The position numbers were made by a program, and so were the translations under genes. A stretch of 64,000 nucleotides of DNA from Microbacter margulisiae. GTDB lineage: Bacteria; Bacteroidota; Bacteroidia; Bacteroidales; Paludibacteraceae. Below are positions 17,448 to 26,613 of the stretch, one piece after another. The stretch's first letter is position 1; every line of letters starts with the position of its first letter. The stretch is taken from contig NZ_JACHYB010000002.1 in the NCBI RefSeq assembly GCF_014192515.1, positions 1,054,001 to 1,118,000 of the forward strand. Reading direction: 5' to 3'. Below the pieces are notes generated by a model, which was not told where the DNA came from, did not search any database, and worked only from the letters and a program-made list of their open reading frames with translations.

Positions 17448-18767
17448 TTATTGATTCCAATATTTACCAACAAATTCTTGTTTAATATTTACTTCTTCAA
17501 CCCTGAAATAGCGTGAAAACAGTTTCCATGTTTCATTCAACATTTCCTCTGTTCCAATATTAACATCGATCGCTAAGATGGTTTCAGAGTAATCCTTTGC
17601 AAAAGATAATGCTCGTTCGTCATAGTTTGTCAAATCAAAACCATTTTCAAGCTTTGTTTTTGCATTAGCAGCATCAGCATACAAACGAACAGCTGCATTC
17701 ATTACCTGCGGATGGTCTTCGCGGGTTTTCTTCCCGATTACCAATTGTTTCAAACGTGATAATGAACGGAATGGATCAACAATAACCTTCCCGATATCAG
17801 AATCACGACGCAGGAATAACTGTCCTTCAGTGATATATCCTGTGTTATCCGGTACGGCATTCGTAATATCACCGCCTGAAAGAGTTGTAACGGCAATAAT
17901 GGTAATTGAACCGCCGGCAGGGAATTGCACAGCTTTTTCGTAGATTTTTGCAAGATCCGAATAAAGTGAACCCGGCATGGAGTCCTTGGACGGAATCTGA
18001 TCCATACGGTTCGATACAATCGAAAGAGCATCAGCATACAGCGTCATATCCGTCAACAATACCAATACTTTTTGATTGTGATCAACAGCAAAATATTCAG
18101 CAGCAGTCAACACCATATCAGGAATCAACAAACGTTCCACAGGTGGATTTTCCGTAGTATTTACAAAACTGACAATCCGGTCAAGTACACCGGCATTATT
18201 AAATACGTTTTTGAAGTACAAATAATCATCATTGGTCAAACCCATACCCCCCAGAATAATCTTATCAGCTTTTGCACGCAAAGCTACATTCGCCATTACC
18301 TGATTAAATGGCTGGTCAGGATCGGCAAAAAATGGTATTTTCTGCCCGGATACCAATGAGTTATTAAGATCAATCCCAGCAATCCCTGTTGCAATAAGTT
18401 CGGAAGGTTGTAACCGGCGAACAGGATTTACAGAAGGTCCACCGATTTCACGGTCTTCACCTTCAATTTCGGGGCCACCATCAATAGGTTCACCGAAAGC
18501 GTTGAAAAATCGCCCTGCAAGTTGCTCACTTACCTTCAAAGTTGGAGCCTTCCCTAAAAAGATTACTTCTGCATTGGTTGGTATTCCTTCTGTCCCTTCA
18601 AAAACCTGTAAAGTAATCTCATCCCCCATAATTTTTACAACCTGTGCCAACTTGCCATTAACGGTAGCAAGTTCTTCGTTCCCAACTCCGGCAGCTTTCA
18701 ACGTACATGTTGCCTTTGTGACCTGCGTGATCTTTGTGTATATCTTTTGAAATGCTTTTGTAGCCAT
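17448..18767 (-). CDS. ntpB: V-type ATPase subunit B
   Basis: Non-catalytic nucleotide-fold subunit of 439 residues. It begins with the beta-barrel domain (about 1-75); the head domain has GRFFNAFGEPIDGGP, SGQKIPFFADPD in place of a Walker A loop, as usual for B subunits, ILLTDMTLYADALS-type sequence (VLLTDMTLYADALS) and GSLYSDLAKIYEKA. It alternates with A in the hexameric head. Encoded 33 bp after subunit A. Confidence 0.96.
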   Translation of the reverse strand: MATKAFQKIYTKITQVTKATCTLKAAGVGNEELATVNGKLAQVVKIMGDEITLQVFEGTEGIPTNAEVIFLGKAPTLKVSEQLAGRFFNAFGEPIDGGPEIEGEDREIGGPSVNPVRRLQPSELIATGIAGIDLNNSLVSGQKIPFFADPDQPFNQVMANVALRAKADKIILGGMGLTNDDYLYFKNVFNNAGVLDRIVSFVNTTENPPVERLLIPDMVLTAAEYFAVDHNQKVLVLLTDMTLYADALSIVSNRMDQIPSKDSMPGSLYSDLAKIYEKAVQFPAGGSITIIAVTTLSGGDITNAVPDNTGYITEGQLFLRRDSDIGKVIVDPFRSLSRLKQLVIGKKTREDHPQVMNAAVRLYADAANAKTKLENGFDLTNYDERALSFAKDYSETILAIDVNIGTEEMLNETWKLFSRYFRVEEVNIKQEFVGKYWNQ

Positions 18768-18799
18768 GATAATAATCTCTTTTAATATGGATTGCCTTA

Positions 18800-20554
18800 T
18801 TAAACCTGATGTTCTGCTAACAATTCATTGAGTTGTTGAATATATTTTTTGAAGTCATCCGACTGAAATTCAGCATAATTCATTTGCTTGCCAATATTAA
18901 TAATCCGTTTAAAATAATCCATTACATCAACGAAATTATTAAACTGATAATCTGCACGACAAACGTCCATGATCAGATTAAGCATAAAATTCTGCCTTTC
19001 AATAGGACAAACAGCATCAATTTTATCAAAAGCATCTTGTTGAAGAATCACAAAGTCAATCAGTTCCGATTTCCAGAACGTAACGTGATAATCAATAGGA
19101 ACGCTATCATCTCCCAAAATATTGATCTGTTCCTGAATTTCTTTCCCTCGTTGAAGCAGAGTCTTCATTTCATTCACTTTAGCAATCCAGTCAGGCGCAA
19201 TAAGCGTGGAAATATATTCTTCAAATTCAGGATATTCAATGTATTTCGAGTAACTCTCAATAGGATTTACAGCAGGATAACGCTTGCTATCAGCACGTCT
19301 TTGCTCCAAAGCATAGAAGCATCTTGCCACTTTTTTAGTTGATTCGGTAACAGGCTCTTTCAGGTTACCCCCGGCAGGTGAAACTGTTCCGATGAAAGTA
19401 ATCGATCCTGTTGCTCCATTGTTCAAATGGACAAAACCGGCACGTGCGTAGAAGTTAGCAATAATAGCAGATAAGTCCATCGGGAAAGCATCCGGACCAG
19501 GAAGCTCTTCCAAACGATTTGACATTTCCCGTAAAGCCTGCGCCCACCGCGATGTGGAATCGGCCATCAACACAACTTTCAACCCCATCGAACGGTAATA
19601 TTCTGCAATTGTCATTGCGGTGTACACGCTAGCCTCACGCGCAGCTACAGGCATATTAGACGTATTTGCCACAATAATGGTTCGCTCCATCAACTTACGG
19701 CCCGTATGGGGATCTTCCAACTCAGGAAATTCCACAAAAATCTCAACCACTTCATTTGCACGTTCACCGCATGCAGCCATGATCACAATATTGGCATCTG
19801 CCTGTTTCGAAATAGCGTGCTGAAGCACTGTTTTGCCGGTACCAAAGGGACCTGGAATAAAACCGGTTCCACCTTCCACGATAGGATTTGCCGTATCAAT
19901 AATCCTAACTCCGGTTTCCAATAAGCGATAAGGACGAGGTTTTTCTTTGTAGCAGGTAATAGCTTTTTTGACCGGCCACTTTTGAACCATATTTATTTGC
20001 AATTCTTTTCCTTGAGCATCCACAATGACAGCAATCGTGTCGAAAATCTTATATTGTCCTTCTTTGGCTATGGATTTTACCGTATAAGAACCTTCTATGA
20101 CAAAAGGCACCATAATTTTGTGACTCTGAGCGTTTTCATCTACTTCTCCCAGCCAGCTTCCCGCTTCGACCGTGTCGCCTGCTTTCGCTAAAGGCTTAAA
20201 GTCCCATAATTTGTTCTCGTCAAGCGGAAACGTATATTCACCTCTTCGAAGGAAAACACCCTCCATTTTGTCCAAGTCGTTTTCCAAACCATCTAAGTTC
20301 CGTGATAGCAAACCAGGACCAAGTGTTACTTCGAGCATATGCCCGGCAAATTCAACATTTGAACCAACAGTCAGGCCACGAGTACTTTCAAACACCTGCA
20401 CGTAAGCATTGACTCCAATAATTTTGATTACCTCGGCCATTAATTTTGCGTCGCCGGTTTCAATATAACAAATTTCGTTTTGAGATACTGGTCCATCTAC
20501 CTCAACAATTACGAGGTTCGAGATGATCCCTTTCACTTTCCCTGTTGTTGACAT
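18800..20554 (-). CDS. ntpA: V-type ATPase catalytic subunit A
   Basis: Catalytic subunit of 584 residues. N-terminal barrel, then the bulge domain special to A subunits (about 110-190), then Walker A GPFGTGKT near residue 235, the catalytic-Glu region GERANEVVE and Walker B VVLMADSTSRWAQALREMS. The C-terminal helical domain is complete. It hydrolyses or makes ATP at the A/B interface. It follows the DUF2764 gene, the position that subunit C or F genes take in other V/A-ATPase operons. Confidence 0.97.
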   Translation of the reverse strand: MSTTGKVKGIISNLVIVEVDGPVSQNEICYIETGDAKLMAEVIKIIGVNAYVQVFESTRGLTVGSNVEFAGHMLEVTLGPGLLSRNLDGLENDLDKMEGVFLRRGEYTFPLDENKLWDFKPLAKAGDTVEAGSWLGEVDENAQSHKIMVPFVIEGSYTVKSIAKEGQYKIFDTIAVIVDAQGKELQINMVQKWPVKKAITCYKEKPRPYRLLETGVRIIDTANPIVEGGTGFIPGPFGTGKTVLQHAISKQADANIVIMAACGERANEVVEIFVEFPELEDPHTGRKLMERTIIVANTSNMPVAAREASVYTAMTIAEYYRSMGLKVVLMADSTSRWAQALREMSNRLEELPGPDAFPMDLSAIIANFYARAGFVHLNNGATGSITFIGTVSPAGGNLKEPVTESTKKVARCFYALEQRRADSKRYPAVNPIESYSKYIEYPEFEEYISTLIAPDWIAKVNEMKTLLQRGKEIQEQINILGDDSVPIDYHVTFWKSELIDFVILQQDAFDKIDAVCPIERQNFMLNLIMDVCRADYQFNNFVDVMDYFKRIINIGKQMNYAEFQSDDFKKYIQQLNELLAEHQV

Positions 20555-20623
20555 ATTTATGCAATATTGTTTTGTTTCATATTTATTCTATTCGAATGGC
20601 AATGCTTTTGTTGAAATATTTAG

Positions 20624-21463
20624 CTAAGCTATTTCAGGAAGCTTCACATCCTTTTTCAAGGAATCGATTATTCCCTGAAATACCGTTTCTCCTGTTTCTT
20701 TCTTCAAAGGCAGCCAACGTTCGATAATTTGCAACTTGATGATGTATACAGCCAAAACTTCCAATGTAAAATACTCGAATACAGTATGTTCTTCAAGCCA
20801 TTGCCATTTCAGCAAATCAATCCGGCGTTCACGCTCCAACCAGTCAGTCATTTCTGCAATGCGAATTACCAGATCAGTCTCTTCAAAAAAATCACTTACC
20901 CCAAAATCACGGGCATTCGTCGTACGTAAAATAGTAGCTACGTCATTATTCCCAACTATTGCTGTTTGAATATCATATCCAAACTTACGACATGTAAAAG
21001 CAGCTAACAAGTTATGAATATTCAGATTAAACTCAAACCAACGATGCAGTAGTTTATTTTTGCATTGAAGTGCATTTTCATAGTAAAGCGTCATTAACTG
21101 ATCTTCCCACGAAAGTGATTCAAAAAGCATTTTCTCTTCCCAAAAGGCATGGGCGAAGGTAGCAAAATAGGCAGGGGTACTTTTAATTTTAGAATCTTCG
21201 TCTTCTTTCAATAAAGTAAGAATATCGTCAAAATCACTTCTTTGCAGATTTCCAACCGGATTTAATTCTGCCTCCTGATTTTTTAGATAAGCCAACCAAT
21301 TTTGAGCCTCGTATTTTTCAAAAATAAGATTTACCAATTCGAGATCCCGCGTTGGAAGCGATTCAGTCAATGTTTGTCTAAATTCTTTAAGAGATAATGA
21401 TAACTTTGTATCATCCGGCTTTACTTCAGGAAGTCCGGCAACAAGGTAATAGTATTTGCTCAT
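20624..21463 (-). CDS. DUF2764 protein, V-ATPase accessory/subunit C-like
   Basis: Protein of 279 residues from the ATG at 21463 (MSKYYYLVAGLPEV), predicted mostly helical and soluble, with no membrane helix. The N-terminal YYYLVAGLPE is the hallmark of DUF2764, a family tied to V-type ATPase operons of Bacteroidetes and some spirochaetes. Its position between E and A, its size and its helical character suggest it stands in for the subunit C (d) that links rotor to central stalk; this is inference from context, without a visible C-subunit signature. Confidence 0.88.
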   Translation of the reverse strand: MSKYYYLVAGLPEVKPDDTKLSLSLKEFRQTLTESLPTRDLELVNLIFEKYEAQNWLAYLKNQEAELNPVGNLQRSDFDDILTLLKEDEDSKIKSTPAYFATFAHAFWEEKMLFESLSWEDQLMTLYYENALQCKNKLLHRWFEFNLNIHNLLAAFTCRKFGYDIQTAIVGNNDVATILRTTNARDFGVSDFFEETDLVIRIAEMTDWLERERRIDLLKWQWLEEHTVFEYFTLEVLAVYIIKLQIIERWLPLKKETGETVFQGIIDSLKKDVKLPEIA

Positions 21464-21507
21464 TGTAATTTGTTTATTACAAATGATTTGCACATCACTG
21501 TGAATAA

Positions 21508-22098
21508 TTAAAATAAAAGATCAACGAGTTTAGGACGTAAAAATTCTTTGAAATACGCATCAAACTCTTCTTCTCCGAATTTAATTTTGTAACTGCCATT
21601 TTCCAGTTGCAAGGTAAAGTCAGCTTTGCGTCCATTGACTTCTTTAATAACAACTTTTTCGTTGAGTAACGATTTGGCATTAGCAGCAAAATAATCGCTT
21701 AATGACTTTGCATCAGCTGTTTCTATTGTTATATTTTCTTTCTTAGCCCAGTTTTGAACGAAGGTCAAAACTACCTTCTGCATAAATTCCTTATCTGCGA
21801 GTGCAGCCTTAATAGAATCACTAACAATTTTCCCATTTACTAAGTTTGTAATCTCAGTTTTAAGTGCTTCAACAGACTGACGAGCAAACAATTTCAATTC
21901 AGAGCGGGTATTCTTATCCAATTCTTCTGAATCTTTTTTTGCCTGCTGTACAATGTCTGCTGCTTCTGCTTTAGCTTTTTCCACAATAGCCATAGCATCC
22001 TCACGGGCTTTAGCAAGTAGGGTGGCTGCTTCTTCTTTCCCTTTTTCAACCCCTTCAAGATAAATTTTATCCGTCAGCTCTTTTAATGTATCGTTCAT
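21508..22098 (-). CDS. ntpE: V-type ATPase subunit E (peripheral stalk)
   Basis: Peripheral-stalk subunit of 196 residues: a long N-terminal charged helix rich in Ala/Glu/Lys (about 1-75, with KEEAATLLAKAREDAMAIVEK) for coiled-coil pairing, and a globular C-terminal domain that caps the A3B3 head. E normally pairs with subunit G/H, which is not found in this operon. First gene of the operon; a TACATTTG box lies about 40 bp upstream. Confidence 0.9.
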   Translation of the reverse strand: MNDTLKELTDKIYLEGVEKGKEEAATLLAKAREDAMAIVEKAKAEAADIVQQAKKDSEELDKNTRSELKLFARQSVEALKTEITNLVNGKIVSDSIKAALADKEFMQKVVLTFVQNWAKKENITIETADAKSLSDYFAANAKSLLNEKVVIKEVNGRKADFTLQLENGSYKIKFGEEEFDAYFKEFLRPKLVDLLF

Positions 22099-22135
22099 AG
22101 AATATTATATGTAAAATAAGTTTGTACTCGCACTG

Positions 22136-22143
22136 CAAATGTA
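22136..22143 (-). promoter_or_regulatory. -7 promoter box of the V-ATPase operon
   Basis: TACATTTG on the minus strand, matching TAnnTTTG; transcription would start near 22129, about 30 nt before the ntpE ATG. Confidence 0.5.
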
Positions 22144-22625
22144 CTTCTTTAATCACAAGAAATGCCATTCAAAATAAGCAAAAAAATATTTTTAAGTTTA
22201 TTTTGAACTTACTTTCAATAATTTGACTAGGGAAATTTGAAAAGCACTATCTTTTTCATGACTGAGAATTTACTAAAAATCAACTTTATCAAGTGAACAC
22301 TTGCTTATTTATTCTTCCAAAGTTAAACTATTGTCCTCCTTTGAAAATACATTCATTAAATCAAGAATATACAGAAATTACAAGGATTTAAATCAACATT
22401 CTTAGAGTAACAATAAATTCATTATTCATATAAAAAACAGATACTTACAAAATAAAAAAGTGACTACTTACATATGTGTTTTTATTTTTTAAATACAGGA
22501 TACGTTTGTGTGATACAGAGGTTAGCAAACCAACAATGCATCTTCACCAGAAAATTTGCAATATTTAATTTTAGACACATTCTCCTCATAAATCAAGCTG
22601 ACTTTCTTTCTTTGCTGGAAACTAT
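22144..22625. other. A/T-rich intergenic region, nothing recognised
   Basis: About 480 bp between the V-ATPase operon promoter and the rpmH terminator. Both neighbours are on the minus strand. I see no gene, RNA or repeat in it; the composition is strongly A/T rich. Confidence 0.5.
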
Positions 22626-22670
22626 AAAAAAATACGGCAATCATATCTACAAAAGACATGATTGCCGTAT
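22626..22670 (-). terminator. Intrinsic terminator of rpmH
   Basis: On the minus strand a perfect 13-bp stem (22632-22644 with 22658-22670, core acggcaatcat) is followed by a run of seven T. It starts about 22 bp after the rpmH stop. Confidence 0.9.
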
Positions 22671-22692
22671 CCTTAAAACAAAATTACTTTTG

Positions 22693-22848
22693 TTATTTCT
22701 TATGCATTTCGTCAGAAACAGTCAATACTTTTCTACCTTTGGCACGACGTGCGGCCAAAACGCGACGACCATTTGCGGTTGCCATGCGTTCGCGGAATCC
22801 ATGTTTGTTTCTGCGTTTAGTGTTCGATGGTTGGAATGTCCTTTTCAT
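22693..22848 (-). CDS. rpmH: 50S ribosomal protein L34
   Basis: Very short gene of 51 codons that standard length cut-offs miss. The product begins [20 protein letters not shown] and continues with [19 protein letters not shown], the unmistakable L34 sequence, ending in SDEMHKK. Its own promoter box (TATCTTTG at 22904-22897) and terminator flank it, so it is a single-gene unit. The rnpA-yidC-dnaA neighbourhood often seen for rpmH in other bacteria is absent here. Confidence 0.98.
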   Translation of the reverse strand: MKRTFQPSNTKRRNKHGFRERMATANGRRVLAARRAKGRKVLTVSDEMHKK

Positions 22849-22896
22849 TGCTGTTTAATTTATATGATTATATTCTATTCGTCAGATTTTGGGCCG

Positions 22897-22904
22897 CAAA
22901 GATA
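22897..22904 (-). promoter_or_regulatory. -7 promoter box of rpmH
   Basis: TATCTTTG on the minus strand, with TTGG 19 nt upstream as a fair -33 element (consensus TTTG-N19-TAnnTTTG). About 50 nt before the rpmH ATG. Confidence 0.65.
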
Positions 22905-23139
22905 GCGCTTTTTATTCAACAATCCAAGCCATTGTTTATGTTCTGAAAATAAACAGCACTCATGTCGTAAAGCCCTAAAGTCATTCAAATCCAAAAACTC
23001 CAACAAATAAAGCACATATATCCTTTTATATCAATATACTAAATACAATTCAGCAAATACATTTAGGCGAGTAAAGAATGATTATTCTTTTTTATGGAAA
23101 ATAATTACGGAAATAATTCTCTAATAAATATTTCTCATG

Positions 23140-23147
23140 TAACTTTG
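23140..23147 (+). promoter_or_regulatory. -7 promoter box of mdh
   Basis: TAACTTTG, 49 nt ahead of the mdh ATG. The rest of the 22905-23196 gap is A/T-rich with no other recognised element. Confidence 0.55.
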
Positions 23148-23196
23148 CCGCCATTAAATAGAAAAAGAGAACAAATCATATAAAATCAATAGAATT

Positions 23197-24141
23197 ATGA
23201 CAAAAGTAACAATCGTAGGAGCAGGGAATGTAGGGGCAACGTGTGCCAACATACTAACAATCAGCGATGCAGCATCAGAAATTGTATTAATCGATATCAA
23301 GCCAGGTTATGCCGAAGGGAAAGCTTTGGATATTATGCAAAGCCAACCTACCCGCTGTTTTGGCTGTAAGTTAATTGGAGTAACAAGTGATTACAGTAAA
23401 ACAGCCAACTCGGATGTCGTAGTTATTACCTCAGGGTTACCACGTAAGCCGGGAATGACCCGTGAAGACCTAATCGGCGTAAATGCTGGGATCGTAAAAG
23501 AAGTGGTAAGCAATGTACTGGAATATTCGCCAAATGCTATTCTGATTATCATCAGCAATCCGATGGACACAATGACCTATTTAACATGCAAGACATCCAA
23601 TTTGCCCAAAAACAGAGTTATTGGATTTGGTGGCGTATTGGACAGCTCTCGGTTCGTATACTATTTAAGTCAGGCTTTGAACACAAACGCTTCCAATATT
23701 GATGGTATGGTAATTGGCGGACATGGAGATACAACCATGATTCCTCTCAAACGATTAGCACACTGCAAAGGTGTTTCTGTTTCCGAATTATTACAAGAAG
23801 ACAAATTAAATCAGGTAGTAGCAGACACAATGGTAGGCGGTGCAACTTTAACAAAATTGCTAGGGACATCAGCCTGGATGGCACCTGGGTCTGCAGCAGC
23901 ATTCATGGTAAAAGCTATCCTTCACGATGAACAACGTGTTATTCCATGTTCCGTCTATTTAGAAGGAGAGTACGGCCAAAACGATATTTGTTTGGGCGTT
24001 CCTGTAAAAATAGGAAAGAATGGATGGGAGAGCATTGTAAACCTGAAATTAGACGAAGAAGAAAAAGCGTTGTTTGAAAAAAGTGCCGCAGCTGTACGCA
24101 CAATGAACAATGTACTTCACGATATGAAAATCATCGAATAA
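23197..24141 (+). CDS. mdh: Malate dehydrogenase (LDH-like type)
   Basis: NAD-dependent malate dehydrogenase of 314 residues, cytosolic, interconverting malate and oxaloacetate. Rossmann motif GAGNVGA at 8-14, acidic Asp near 33 (LIDIKPG) favouring NAD, substrate-loop Arg in PRKPGMTRED that favours dicarboxylate over lactate, ISNPMD, the DSSRF motif and the catalytic His in GGHGDTT. It is the tetrameric LDH-like group found in Bacteroidetes and Chlorobi. Single-gene unit with its own promoter and terminator. Confidence 0.96.
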   Translation: MTKVTIVGAGNVGATCANILTISDAASEIVLIDIKPGYAEGKALDIMQSQPTRCFGCKLIGVTSDYSKTANSDVVVITSGLPRKPGMTREDLIGVNAGIVKEVVSNVLEYSPNAILIIISNPMDTMTYLTCKTSNLPKNRVIGFGGVLDSSRFVYYLSQALNTNASNIDGMVIGGHGDTTMIPLKRLAHCKGVSVSELLQEDKLNQVVADTMVGGATLTKLLGTSAWMAPGSAAAFMVKAILHDEQRVIPCSVYLEGEYGQNDICLGVPVKIGKNGWESIVNLKLDEEEKALFEKSAAAVRTMNNVLHDMKIIE

Positions 24142-24176
24142 TAAGTTAAGTTATTATTACTTTTCCATACTTGGTT

Positions 24177-24211
24177 AAGAGGTTTCCTCGTGAGAGAAGG
24201 CCTCTTTTTTT
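24177..24211 (+). terminator. Intrinsic terminator of mdh
   Basis: Stem aagagg / cctctt with a partly paired interior (24177-24206) followed by a run of T. Confidence 0.75.
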
Positions 24212-24413
24212 ATGCTTCTCAGGGAAAAACAAACAGAAAATTCAAATGAAAATTTTGGCATCATTCATGAATTAAGTTAATTTCATGCTATTGCCAATAT
24301 AAAAAACGCTATTTGTTGTTTTCATCAAAACGATATAATTGATTCTCTTTTAAAAGAAAACAAGAGCTTTAAAAACGAAATTCATTGCCAAACAAAGTTT
24401 TTTATAGCAAATT

Positions 24414-24444
24414 GTTGCATTTTCAAAAAATGGCATTACCTTTG
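24414..24444 (+). promoter_or_regulatory. Promoter of the ilv operon
   Basis: GTTG at 24414-24417, exactly 19 nt, then TACCTTTG at 24437-24444: a close fit to the Bacteroidetes sigma consensus TTTG-N19-TAnnTTTG. Initiation near 24451 gives a leader of about 210 nt, holding the leader peptide and attenuator. Confidence 0.7.
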
Positions 24445-24465
24445 TCCCAACAAAACAGTACAATT

Positions 24466-24519
24466 ATGACGAATTCTTTGTTACTAGTGAACGTGGTGGT
24501 CCTTTTGGTTAAATCCTAA
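24466..24519 (+). CDS. ilv operon leader peptide, Leu/Val-rich
   Basis: Seventeen codons plus stop: MTNSLLLVNVVVLLVKS. Ten of the 17 residues are Leu or Val (five each), most in one block; there is no Ile. It begins 22 nt after the promoter box and ends directly before a segment that can pair with the left arm of the large downstream hairpin. This is the layout of a ribosome-mediated transcription attenuator: when charged Leu- or Val-tRNA is scarce, ribosomes stall in the block and change the folding of the RNA. Function is inferred from composition and position. Confidence 0.88.
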   Translation: MTNSLLLVNVVVLLVKS

Positions 24520-24520
24520 A

Positions 24521-24608
24521 GGTGAGACGGGCATGTAGTAACATGAATAAATAAAACAACAAGAAAGCCTTTCTCACCAAATGTGTGAGAAAGGCTTTCT
24601 TGTTGTTT
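24521..24608 (+). promoter_or_regulatory. Attenuator: antiterminator segment plus 24-bp terminator hairpin
   Basis: A perfect 24-bp hairpin (24554-24577 with 24585-24608; arms contain aagaaagcctttctcac) ends in a T-rich descending arm. Segment GGTGAGA at 24521-24527, right after the leader stop, can pair with TCTCACC at 24572-24578 in the left arm, giving a competing antiterminator. In addition CCTTT within the last Leu codons of the leader can pair with AAAGG overlapping its stop codon, which would sequester the antiterminator start when the leader is translated to its end or not at all. Confidence 0.82.
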
Positions 24609-24662
24609 ATAAAGAAAGAACTAAATTCGCAACATAAAAATAATCCTTTTATCAAAAGCATT

Positions 24663-26525
24663 ATGATCGACTCATCAACAAACCACAGTACAAATCCAAA
24701 GTCAATTTCACTTCGGAGCAACGCAACAACCCAGGGGAGATTAATGGCAGGCGCACGCTCATTATGGCGTGCTAATGGAATGCAAAATGAACAAATGGGG
24801 AAACCTCTTATTGCTATTGTCAACTCATTTACCCAATTTGTACCGGGACACATGCATTTACATGCAATCGGACAAGAGATAAAAAAAGAAATCGAGCAGT
24901 TGGGATGTTTTGCCGCCGAGTTTAATACCATAGCAATAGACGATGGCATTGCAATGGGACATAACGGGATGCTCTACTCACTTCCATCACGGGATTTAAT
25001 TGCCGACAGTGTAGAATATATGGTCAACGCCCATAAAGCAGATGGAATGATTTGCATCAGTAATTGCGATAAAATTACGCCGGGCATGTTAATGGCTTCG
25101 ATGCGATTGAATATACCCACTGTTTTTGTTTCGGGAGGACCAATGGAAGCCGGGAAATGGGGCGATAAAGAACTGGATTTGATTGATGCCATGGTTTTAA
25201 GCGCAGACGAACAGGTAAGCGACGAAGATCTCGTTCAAATTGAAAATGCAGCTTGCCCTACATGCGGTTCATGTTCGGGTATGTTTACGGCAAATTCCAT
25301 GAACTGTTTAAATGAAGCTATTGGAATGGCGTTACCAGGGAATGGAACTATCGTTGCCACACATGCAAATCGCAAAAAACTTTTCACTCAGGCAGCACAA
25401 TTAATCGTTGCCAACTGTAATAAATATTATTTCGAAGGAGACACTTCTGTTCTCCCCCGCTCCATTGTTACAAAACCTGCCGTCCTAAATGCTATGACAC
25501 TCGATATTGCCATGGGAGGATCAACAAACACAGTTTTGCATCTTCTGGCTATCGCCCAGGAAGCCCAGGTTCCATTTTCAATGCAGGATATTGACCAGCT
25601 TTCGCGCAAAACACCTGTACTTTGTAAGGTAGCTCCAAACTCACATTATCATATTCAAGATGTAAACAGAGCCGGAGGAATTCTTTCCATATTGGGAGAA
25701 TTAGCAAAAAAAGGACTCATTGACGAATCGGTAAAACGCGCTGATGGATTAACCCTTAGCGAAGCAATCGATCAATATAGTCTGACATCACCACATGTAT
25801 CTGAAAAAGCAGTTGAATTATGGGAAAGCGCTCCCGGACATAAATTTAACCTGGTTATGGGCTCGCAGAATTCGAGATACAAGGAATTGGATAATGATCG
25901 CACAAGCGGATGTATTCGTGATGTTGAACATGCATACGCCAAGGACGGCGGCTTAGCTATTTTGTATGGAAATATAGCTCTTGATGGATGTGTTGTCAAA
26001 ACGGCAGGAGTGGATTCTTCCATTCTTCATTTTGAAGGAACAGCAAAAGTATTTAATTCCCAGGAAGCTGCAGTAAATGGCATTTTAAATGGATCGGTAA
26101 AGGCAGGCGATGTCGTTGTTATCATTTATGAAGGGCCTAAAGGCGGCCCCGGCATGCAGGAAATGCTTTATCCGACATCCTATATTAAATCAAAAAAATT
26201 GGGAAAAGAATGCGCTTTGATCACCGATGGTCGTTTTTCAGGAGGAACATCTGGATTGTCTATCGGTCATATTTCTCCGGAGGCAGCATCAGGAGGAAAC
26301 ATTGGATTAGTACATGACGAAGATAAAATCATCATTGACATACCAAATCGATCAATTCAGTTGGACATTTCCGATAAAGAACTTGAAGTAAGACGTCAAA
26401 AAGAAAGCAGTCTGGGAAGTATCGCCTTTACACCAAAAGGGAGAGACAGGGAGATTTCCAAAGCATTAAAAACCTATGCACTACACGTAAGCTCCGCTGA
26501 TAAGGGAGCAATACGGATTATCTAA
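24663..26525 (+). CDS. ilvD: Dihydroxy-acid dehydratase
   Basis: Fe-S dehydratase of 620 residues in valine, leucine and isoleucine synthesis, converting dihydroxy acids to 2-keto acids. Cluster ligands are visible in [10 protein letters not shown] and [24 protein letters not shown]-like [12 protein letters not shown] and [20 protein letters not shown] are also conserved. I start at the ATG at 24663 (MIDSSTNHS); the frame extends into the attenuator hairpin, which cannot be coding. First gene of the operon ilvD-ilvB-ilvN. Confidence 0.97.
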   Translation: MIDSSTNHSTNPKSISLRSNATTQGRLMAGARSLWRANGMQNEQMGKPLIAIVNSFTQFVPGHMHLHAIGQEIKKEIEQLGCFAAEFNTIAIDDGIAMGHNGMLYSLPSRDLIADSVEYMVNAHKADGMICISNCDKITPGMLMASMRLNIPTVFVSGGPMEAGKWGDKELDLIDAMVLSADEQVSDEDLVQIENAACPTCGSCSGMFTANSMNCLNEAIGMALPGNGTIVATHANRKKLFTQAAQLIVANCNKYYFEGDTSVLPRSIVTKPAVLNAMTLDIAMGGSTNTVLHLLAIAQEAQVPFSMQDIDQLSRKTPVLCKVAPNSHYHIQDVNRAGGILSILGELAKKGLIDESVKRADGLTLSEAIDQYSLTSPHVSEKAVELWESAPGHKFNLVMGSQNSRYKELDNDRTSGCIRDVEHAYAKDGGLAILYGNIALDGCVVKTAGVDSSILHFEGTAKVFNSQEAAVNGILNGSVKAGDVVVIIYEGPKGGPGMQEMLYPTSYIKSKKLGKECALITDGRFSGGTSGLSIGHISPEAASGGNIGLVHDEDKIIIDIPNRSIQLDISDKELEVRRQKESSLGSIAFTPKGRDREISKALKTYALHVSSADKGAIRII

Positions 26526-26613
26526 TTAAAAATAAATAAAGCTAGTAATAACTCTATGCGGGAATTATATTTGAAATCAATTGTAATATGCCGCATACAA
26601 AAATTATCCAAGT

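Noticed and set aside
22474..22905. 143-residue plus-strand open frame
   Set aside because: It lies over the rpmH gene and its terminator on the opposite strand; the L34 sequence on the minus strand is unmistakable.
24500..24560. Possible tRNA-like fold in the ilv leader
   Set aside because: No acceptor stem, T-loop or CCA pattern; the pairing fits the attenuator.
24585..24662. N-terminal extension of ilvD starting within the attenuator hairpin
   Set aside because: The hairpin arms are regulatory and the extension does not match IlvD; the ATG at 24663 is the sensible start.
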